Program-made: the position numbers and the translations under genes
Shown here: positions 7,814 to 11,049 of the stretch, one piece after another
Layout: the number at the start of each line of letters is the position of its first letter
Numbering within the stretch: the first letter of the stretch is position 1
The notes under the pieces: generated by a model
The model's input: only the letters and a program-made list of their open reading frames with translations
Told to the model about the DNA's origin: nothing
Databases searched by the model: none
NCBI GenBank assembly: GCA_020047885.1
Contig: JAIFNF010000064.1
Span: 1-11,049, forward strand
Direction of reading: 5' to 3'
Length of the DNA: 11,049 nucleotides
Source: Gammaproteobacteria bacterium
Lineage (GTDB): Bacteria > Pseudomonadota > Gammaproteobacteria > Competibacterales > Competibacteraceae

Positions 7814-8950
7814 TTAACGACGGCCTGCCAGGAAGGCGCGCACTACCTGTTCAGCCGCCGCGGCGAGATAATCACCGCCGGACGCCATGGCCTGTTCCAG
7901 GCTCACCGGTCCCGGACACAGGCTGAAGACCGCGTTGATGCCCAGGTCATGCAGCGCGTCCAGGCCACTGCCGACCCTGCCGGCGATGGCGATGCAGGGG
8001 ACGCCGCTGGCGCGAGCACGTTCCGCTACCCCCGCCGGCGCTTTGCCAAATGCGGTCTGAAAGTCGATTTGCCCCTCGGCAGTGAGCACCAGATCAGCGC
8101 CGCGCAACTGCTCGTTCAGCCCGACCAGGTCCAGCACCAGATCGACCCCGCGCCGGAGTTCCGCCTTGAGAAAGGCTTTTAAGCCCGCGCCCAGTCCCCC
8201 CGCCGCGCCAGCGCCGGGCAGATCCCGCACGTCCAGCCCAAGGTCGCGTTCGATCACGGCGGCCAGATGGGCCAGACCCGCCTCCAGCATTCGCACCTGT
8301 TCGGGGGTAGCGCCTTTCTGGGGAGCATAAACCTGGGCGGCACCGCGTTCGCCCAAGAGCGGATTGTCCACGTCGCAGATCGCCTCAATCCGCACCTCTG
8401 CTAATCGGGGATCGAGGCCGCTCAGGTCGATGCGCTGGATCTGGGTCAACGCGCCACCGACAGGTTCGACCGGCTGGCCATTCTTGTCCAGAAAGCGCAC
8501 CCCCAGCGCGGTGGCCATGCCGATCCCGCCGTCATTAGTGGCGCTGCCGCCAATGCCGACGATGAGATGGGAAACCCCCAGGTCCAGGGCCGCTCTGATT
8601 AGCTCTCCCGTACCGAGGGTCGTGGTCAGCAGCGGATTAAGGCGATCATTCGTCAGCAGCGCCAGGCCGCTGGCCGTCGCCATTTCAATCGCCGCCAACC
8701 GGCGGGTGGGGACATGGCAGAACCGGGCAGATACCGGATCGCCCAGCGGGCCGGTGACGAGTGCGGTTCGTTCCACCCCGTGTAAGGCGCTGACCAGCAC
8801 CTCGGCCAAACCATCGCCGCCATCAGCGACGGGAACTTGCACGATGTCGCTGTCGGGGCTGGCTCGGGCGACGCCACGCGCCAAGGCTGCTGCTGCTTCG
8901 GCGGCGGTCAGACAGCCTTTGAGGGCATTAGGCGCAATGACTATTTTCAT
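7814..8950 (-). CDS. Glycerate 2-kinase (GlxK/GarK family)
   Basis: Phosphorylates D-glycerate with ATP, most likely to 2-phosphoglycerate, feeding glyoxylate or glycerate into lower glycolysis; cytoplasmic. The 378-residue length fits the GlxK/GarK family. Visible signatures are the N-terminal MKIVIAPNALKGCLTA, DGGDG (43-47), GIGGSATNDGG (132-142), CDVDNPLLG (192-200), GAGAAGGLGAG (246-256) and TAEGQIDFQT (290-299). The frame is open to 9019, but family similarity starts at MKIVIAPN, so the ATG at 8950 is preferred; its ribosome binding site is weak. The stop lies about 70 bases from the end of the convergent Uma2 gene. It starts 79 bases after the GspE-like gene on the same strand and may be read from the same transcript, though the functions are unrelated. 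I cannot tell glxK from garK by eye, so no symbol is given. Confidence 0.93.
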   Translation of the reverse strand: MKIVIAPNALKGCLTAAEAAAALARGVARASPDSDIVQVPVADGGDGLAEVLVSALHGVERTALVTGPLGDPVSARFCHVPTRRLAAIEMATASGLALLTNDRLNPLLTTTLGTGELIRAALDLGVSHLIVGIGGSATNDGGIGMATALGVRFLDKNGQPVEPVGGALTQIQRIDLSGLDPRLAEVRIEAICDVDNPLLGERGAAQVYAPQKGATPEQVRMLEAGLAHLAAVIERDLGLDVRDLPGAGAAGGLGAGLKAFLKAELRRGVDLVLDLVGLNEQLRGADLVLTAEGQIDFQTAFGKAPAGVAERARASGVPCIAIAGRVGSGLDALHDLGINAVFSLCPGPVSLEQAMASGGDYLAAAAEQVVRAFLAGRR

Positions 8951-9029
8951 GCAACTCGCTATATCCATTGAGACTTTCGCGGCCAGTGGTGATATGCGGC
9001 TTCGCCCCGATGCGGACACGTTGTCCGCT

Positions 9030-10973
9030 TCAACCGGTCCGACTCAGCTTCTCCTCAATCCGCGCCAGCAGACTGTCCCGAGTCACTGGCGCGGCCAGGT
9101 AATCCGTCATGCCAAACTCCTTGAGTACCGTAATCAGCTCAGTATAGCGCTCATCAACGATCAGGATCGCGGGTAGTCGCGTCCCGGCCAGGGCCTCATA
9201 GAGTTGTTGCAGGAGCGCACGGAATCGTGGACCCAGCGTACTGAGATCCAGCAGCAACAAACCAATATTGCCCTGGGCTTGCAGCAAAGTTTTGCACTCA
9301 TCAATCGTTTGCGCCGGGAATAAGGCATAACCGGCGCGGGCGACCCAGGGTTCAAACACCTCGAAGGCCCAGCCTTCCTCCGGATAGAACAAAATTCCGA
9401 GCCGATCGAGTTCCTCCTGACCTTCCAGAAAGGGTGAAGCAAACACCCGGCCGGCGACCGAAGTCCCACCGCCCGCCTCGTGCAGGCGATTCCAGAAGCG
9501 CTGCCCCAGCACCCGGAAAGCTTCTTCCGGGGTGGTTTCGCCGGACACGATCAAAGCCGCGGCGCTGGCTTCCAGCGAGCGGCTGCCCGCCGCGGCGGTG
9601 CGCAGACTGTCCATATCCACCCGGCCATCCAGCAACGCCGCCCGCAATGGCTCATTGACTTCAACAATTTCCGCGACCGGCAACCGGCCTTGATAGCCGG
9701 TGTACTGACAGCGCTCACAACCGATCGCCCGATAGGCGGGCGGGACCTGCATGGCGGTTTGGAAAAACTGTTCTAGCGCGGCCAGCAGTTCAGTGACGCG
9801 AGTTTTGCAGTCGGCACAGAGTCGCCGTAACAGCCGTTGCGCCATCGCGCCCAGCAAGGTGTCGGCGATGAAACTGGGACGGACACCCAAATCCAGCAGG
9901 CGCGGGATGGTGGTCAGGGCGTCCATGGTGTGCAGCGTGGAAAACACCAGATGACCGGTCAGCGCCGCTTTTACCGCGATGTCAGCGGTCTCGGCGTCGC
10001 GGATTTCCCCGACCAGCAACACGTCTGGATCCTGGCGCAGAATGGCTCGAATCGCCGAGGCAAAGGTCAGCCCGCTCCGTGGATCGATGTCCACCTGCGA
10101 AATGCCGTTCAGGCGGTACTCGACGGGTTCTTCAACGGTAATGATGTTGGTGTCCATCCGGTTCAGACCGGCCAGCATCGAGTACAGCGTGGTGGTTTTG
10201 CCGCAGCCGGTGAGACCGGTCAGCAAAAACAGGCCGGCGGTGTTGCCCGCAATGCGTTGGAGCGCCAGTTTTTCCGCCTGGGCGAAACTCAGGTTCGTCA
10301 CCGAGTAAATTTTGGACTGATCGAGGATGCGGAATACCAGGCGCTCGACGCCACTGCTGGGCAGCGTGGAAATGCGCAAATCGTATTTGCGATCCCCGTA
10401 TTCAATCGACAGGCGGCCATCCTGCGGAATCATGTCCTCGGTAGTATCCATCCGGCTGATGGTTTTAATCCGCCGCAGATAGGTTTCATAGACATTGAGC
10501 GGCAGGGTCAACAGGCGTTGCAGGACGCCGTCCACCCGGATGCGCACCAGGGCACCACCGGTAAAGGGCTGCATGTGGACATCGGAGGCACCCCGCCGGA
10601 TGGCTTCCTGGACGATGCGGCGTCCCAACTCGGCGATATGGCTGTCATCGCCGGGATTAGGGTCGATGGGGGTTCCATCAGCCCGCCAGCGTAATACGCC
10701 AAATCGGCCAGAGTCGCGCACGATCGCGGCCGCGTAGAGGGCGTTGATCGTGTCTTCAAGGTCTTCGGGCGGCGCCACCCGCAGGGCCAGCGGGCGGGGA
10801 TAGGCAAAGCGAATTTGCGCCAGCACCTCGGCGTCGCCGGGATTAGCCAAGGCAATCACCAGTCCTTCCGGGCTATCCTTGATCGGTAACACCGTTTGTT
10901 GCCGGACCAGGCGTTCGGGCAGCAGTCGGGCGGTGGCCGGGAGGGCTTCGCGAGGATCAATAGAGTTGTTCAT
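9030..10973 (-). CDS. GspE/PilB-type secretion ATPase with C-terminal receiver-like domain
   Basis: Cytoplasmic hexameric ATPase of the type II secretion/type IV pilus assembly family. From ATG 10973 it has 647 residues. In order: a T2SSE N-terminal domain (about 10-80), Walker A GLTGCGKTT (253-261), Asp box ITVEEPVEY (278-286), Walker B DVLLVGEIRD (317-326), His box GHLVFSTLHT (340-349) and a zinc site with C386, C389, C419 and C422. The usual family core ends near residue 495. About 120 extra residues (525-645) look like a receiver domain, with the phospho-acceptor-like Asp576 in LLLLDLST and a FGMTDYLAAPV segment where the conserved Lys before Pro is Ala; the acidic N-terminal pair is Pro-Glu-Glu. 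This suggests a degenerate receiver. AGGTGA (10982-10987) supports ATG 10973 over GTG 10985. No gsp or pil partner genes are in the window, so the machine it drives is unknown. Confidence 0.93.
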   Translation of the reverse strand: MNNSIDPREALPATARLLPERLVRQQTVLPIKDSPEGLVIALANPGDAEVLAQIRFAYPRPLALRVAPPEDLEDTINALYAAAIVRDSGRFGVLRWRADGTPIDPNPGDDSHIAELGRRIVQEAIRRGASDVHMQPFTGGALVRIRVDGVLQRLLTLPLNVYETYLRRIKTISRMDTTEDMIPQDGRLSIEYGDRKYDLRISTLPSSGVERLVFRILDQSKIYSVTNLSFAQAEKLALQRIAGNTAGLFLLTGLTGCGKTTTLYSMLAGLNRMDTNIITVEEPVEYRLNGISQVDIDPRSGLTFASAIRAILRQDPDVLLVGEIRDAETADIAVKAALTGHLVFSTLHTMDALTTIPRLLDLGVRPSFIADTLLGAMAQRLLRRLCADCKTRVTELLAALEQFFQTAMQVPPAYRAIGCERCQYTGYQGRLPVAEIVEVNEPLRAALLDGRVDMDSLRTAAAGSRSLEASAAALIVSGETTPEEAFRVLGQRFWNRLHEAGGGTSVAGRVFASPFLEGQEELDRLGILFYPEEGWAFEVFEPWVARAGYALFPAQTIDECKTLLQAQGNIGLLLLDLSTLGPRFRALLQQLYEALAGTRLPAILIVDERYTELITVLKEFGMTDYLAAPVTRDSLLARIEEKLSRTG

Positions 10974-10981
10974 CAATAAAA

Positions 10982-10987
10982 TCACCT
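10982..10987 (-). promoter_or_regulatory. Ribosome binding site for the GspE-like gene
   Basis: On the minus strand AGGTGA stands eight bases before ATG 10973. It overlaps an in-frame GTG (10985), so the GTG cannot use it and the ATG start is favoured. The remaining upstream DNA to 11049 is AT-rich next to the gene but shows no convincing -35/-10 pair. Confidence 0.6.
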
Positions 10988-11049
10988 AACTTATTGAACT
11001 AAAAATGAGTTTTTGAGGTTCCAGAGGCCGGCAGCGGCAAAAATAAAGT

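Noticed and set aside
7758..7817. 19-residue ORF after the Uma2 gene (MTDQKIIEPF...)
   Set aside because: Too short, no clear ribosome binding site, overlaps the end of the convergent glycerate kinase gene, and no known family; could be a gene remnant but this cannot be supported.
8364..9176. 270-codon plus-strand open frame across glycerate kinase and the end of the ATPase gene
   Set aside because: It crosses two real genes on the other strand and is rich in Ser, Arg, Pro and Ala without domain features.
9837..10694. 285-codon plus-strand open frame opposite the GspE-like ATPase
   Set aside because: It lies entirely within the ATPase gene, has no start signal, and its product has no recognisable motif; the opposite strand carries Walker A, Walker B, Asp and His boxes.

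Overview
The window reads as ordinary chromosomal DNA of a GC-rich gammaproteobacterium. The bioH-bioC pair next to comF, a PGM1-type phosphoglucomutase, a GspE-type ATPase and an encapsulated-ferritin-type protein would all fit a Competibacter-like or purple-sulfur-like lineage, but that placement is inference from gene content only. No rRNA, tRNA, CRISPR array, complete insertion sequence or phage gene is visible.

Layout. Positions 1-308 hold no gene, but contain a cluster of inverted repeats and a likely terminator. Leftward genes follow: phosphoglucomutase (pgm, broken near its 3' end) and comF. A short divergent intergenic region (2711-2805) then starts a tight rightward run: a small membrane protein, a cobalamin-binding sensor-like protein, a PAS-GGDEF diguanylate cyclase, bioH and bioC. 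The last four are joined by stop/start overlaps or abutting codons. A ferritin-like EncFtn gene and a Uma2-family nuclease gene follow on the same strand, each with its own ribosome binding site. Glycerate 2-kinase and a GspE/PilB-type ATPase with an added C-terminal receiver-like domain then read leftward, convergent with the Uma2 gene.

How genes may work together. BioC and BioH bracket synthesis of the pimeloyl moiety of biotin; bioA, bioB, bioD and bioF are not in the window. The B12-binding protein carries the W-x9-EH signature of CarH-type B12 photoreceptors and is translationally coupled to an apparently active diguanylate cyclase. This suggests a light- or cobalamin-responsive c-di-GMP switch, and is the strongest candidate here for an undescribed system. 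Phosphoglucomutase and glycerate kinase belong to central carbon and glycogen metabolism.

Main oddities: a deletion/frameshift that separates the conserved C-terminus of phosphoglucomutase; a palindromic G/C-rich repeat inserted in frame into bioH; an EncFtn lacking the usual C-terminal encapsulin-targeting extension; a GspE ATPase fused to a degenerate receiver domain; and an IS200/IS605-end-like hairpin near the left edge.
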